Assembly: GCA_024643945.1 (NCBI GenBank)
Contig: JAHELX010000099.1
Span: forward strand, 1 to 13,597
Origin: Anaerolineales bacterium
GTDB lineage: Bacteria; Chloroflexota; Anaerolineae; 4572-78; NAK82
DNA length: 13,597 nucleotides
Direction of reading: 5' to 3'
In this document: piece after piece, positions 12,538-13,597 of the stretch
Numbering within the stretch: the stretch's first letter is position 1
Layout: every line of letters begins with the position of its first letter
Position numbers and translations under genes: made by a program
Notes under the pieces: generated by a model
The model's database searches: none
What the model was told of the DNA's origin: nothing
What the model saw: only the letters and a program-made list of their open reading frames with translations

Positions 12538-13386
12538 ATGAGCAAACGGAAACTAGAAGAACTCTTCTTTAAGGTGCTGATGTTAGGCTCGGCCGTCCTC
12601 GTGTTGGGCAGCCTGATCCTCATCCTGGTCACGGTGATCTGGCGAGGGCTTCCCGCCCTGAACCTGGCCATGATAACCCAGACCCCCAAAGGAGGGTATT
12701 ACCTGGGCAAGGAGGGCGGCATCCTCAACGCCATCGTTGGCTCCCTATACCTGGCCGGAGGCGCGACGGCCCTGGCGCTGGCTGTGAGCCTGCCCATTGC
12801 CCTCTACCTGCAACTCTACGCCGAGCGCTCCCGTCGCGCCGAGCTGGCCCGTCTGGCCCTGGACGTATTGTGGGGCATACCCAGTATCGTCTACGGGGCC
12901 TTTGGCTTCACGCTTATGCTCTGGCTGGGGATGCGAGCTTCGCTGCTGGGAGGTATCATCGCCCTGGCTCTGCTGGAATTGCCGATCATGGTCAGGGGCA
13001 TGGACGAAGCCATCGCCATGATCCCCTTCGCACTGAAAGAAGCCTCCTACGCCCTGGGGGCCACCCGGCTGGAGACCGCAGTAAAGGTAGTGGTTCGCCA
13101 AACCGCGCCAGGGCTAGTGACAGCAGCCCTGTTGGCCTTCGGGCGAGGCATCGGCGACGCGGCGTCGGTCCTCTTCACGGCCGGCTATACTGATCGTCTA
13201 CCCGATTCTCTCTTTGGCCCTGCTGCCTCGCTGCCTCTGGCTATCTTCTTCCAGTTGGGCACCCCTTTCCCGGCCGTGCAGGAGCGAGCCTATGCCTCGG
13301 CATTGGTGCTTACTGTCATTGTCCTGGCCCTCAGCCTGATCTCACGGCGACTGGCTGGGCGGCTGACAGAACATGTGATCCGCTAG
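12538..13386 (+). CDS. pstA: Phosphate ABC transporter permease PstA
   Basis: This 282-residue inner-membrane permease has helices at about 14-34, 63-90, 106-130, 133-153, 190-212 and 252-268. The EAA loop is at about 168-192 (EASYALGATRLETAVKVVVRQTAPG), and VLWGIPSIVYGAFGF (110-124) matches the PstC counterpart. Near the end, GRGIGDAAS (202-210) replaces the usual GEtA-type sequence of PstA, so Asp stands where Glu is common; this is conservative. TAGGAGA lies upstream of the ATG, 25 bp after pstC. With PstC it makes the transmembrane heterodimer energised by PstB. Confidence 0.92.
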   Translation: MSKRKLEELFFKVLMLGSAVLVLGSLILILVTVIWRGLPALNLAMITQTPKGGYYLGKEGGILNAIVGSLYLAGGATALALAVSLPIALYLQLYAERSRRAELARLALDVLWGIPSIVYGAFGFTLMLWLGMRASLLGGIIALALLELPIMVRGMDEAIAMIPFALKEASYALGATRLETAVKVVVRQTAPGLVTAALLAFGRGIGDAASVLFTAGYTDRLPDSLFGPAASLPLAIFFQLGTPFPAVQERAYASALVLTVIVLALSLISRRLAGRLTEHVIR

Positions 13387-13398
13387 GAGGTGAGCAAG

Positions 13399-13597
13399 GT
13401 GTTAGAACCTCACATTCGGATACAAGATCTGAACGTCTGGTACAGCTCCCATCACGCCCTGAAGAACATCGCGGCTGATATCCCGACTCGGGGTATCACG
13501 GCCATCATTGGCCCCTCAGGCTGCGGCAAGTCAACGCTGCTGAAGAGTCTGAACCGACTCTTGGAAGAGATGGATGAAGTGCGAGTGACAGGCCGGA
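13399..13597 (+). CDS. pstB: Phosphate ABC transporter ATPase PstB (5' part, runs off right edge)
   Basis: About 66 residues are visible, reading [24 protein letters not shown] and on through the Walker A motif GPSGCGKST and the PstB-typical LKSLNRL. The Walker B, signature and D-loop lie beyond the window. The start is a GTG at 13399-13401, chosen because AGGAGG (13385-13390) lies 8 nt upstream. A GTG at 13390 in the same frame is inside that ribosome site and is unlikely. The gene follows the pstA stop by 12 bp, so the operon order is S-C-A-B. Confidence 0.93.
   Translation, partial: MLEPHIRIQDLNVWYSSHHALKNIAADIPTRGITAIIGPSGCGKSTLLKSLNRLLEEMDEVRVTGR

Overview
The window looks like a piece of a moderately GC-rich bacterial chromosome. 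I infer Chloroflexota (Anaerolineae-like) from three things: tandem LiaF-like toastrack membrane proteins, an MshEN-like/USP fusion protein beside a PhoR-PhoB pair, and the mixture of ATG, TTG and GTG starts with clear Shine-Dalgarno sites. No rRNA or marker gene is present, so the taxonomy is inference only. I see no insertion sequence, tRNA, rRNA or CRISPR array.

The left half (1-5736) is read leftwards. From right to left it holds an ARMT1/DUF89-like metal-dependent phosphatase with a TTG start (4525-5736), an overlapping Trp-rich protein of unknown function (3530-4522), and a three-gene membrane cluster. That cluster is a LiaI-like hydrophobic protein (2879-3385) followed by two tandem paralogues with the LiaF layout of N-terminal membrane helices and C-terminal toastrack domain (2013-2819 and 1086-2000). 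Next comes a 461-bp gene-free stretch with a large imperfect inverted repeat, a perfect 14-bp hairpin and a promoter. Last is the 5' part of a secreted BNR/sialidase-like beta-propeller protein that runs off the left edge.

A divergent control region (5737-5881) separates this from the right half, which is read rightwards and is a phosphate-type regulon. A PhoR-type sensor kinase and a PhoB-type response regulator overlap by ATGA. Immediately after them are three 11-bp direct repeats (TTTGTCACAAC type) that look like a Pho box, followed by a -10 element. They lie in front of a small predicted winged-helix protein and an MshEN-like/universal-stress-protein fusion. A c-di-AMP (ydaO/yuaA class) riboswitch with its own intrinsic terminator then precedes pstS-pstC-pstA-pstB, with pstB cut by the right edge.

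The most interesting reading is that an oxyanion ABC transporter is gated twice. The first gate is phosphate starvation through the PhoR-PhoB-like pair and the 11-bp repeats. The second is cyclic di-AMP through transcription attenuation in the pst leader. The substrate-binding protein itself is unusual: it carries a perfect EF-hand-type loop, and it has Ala where classical PstS uses Ser/Thr to hold phosphate.
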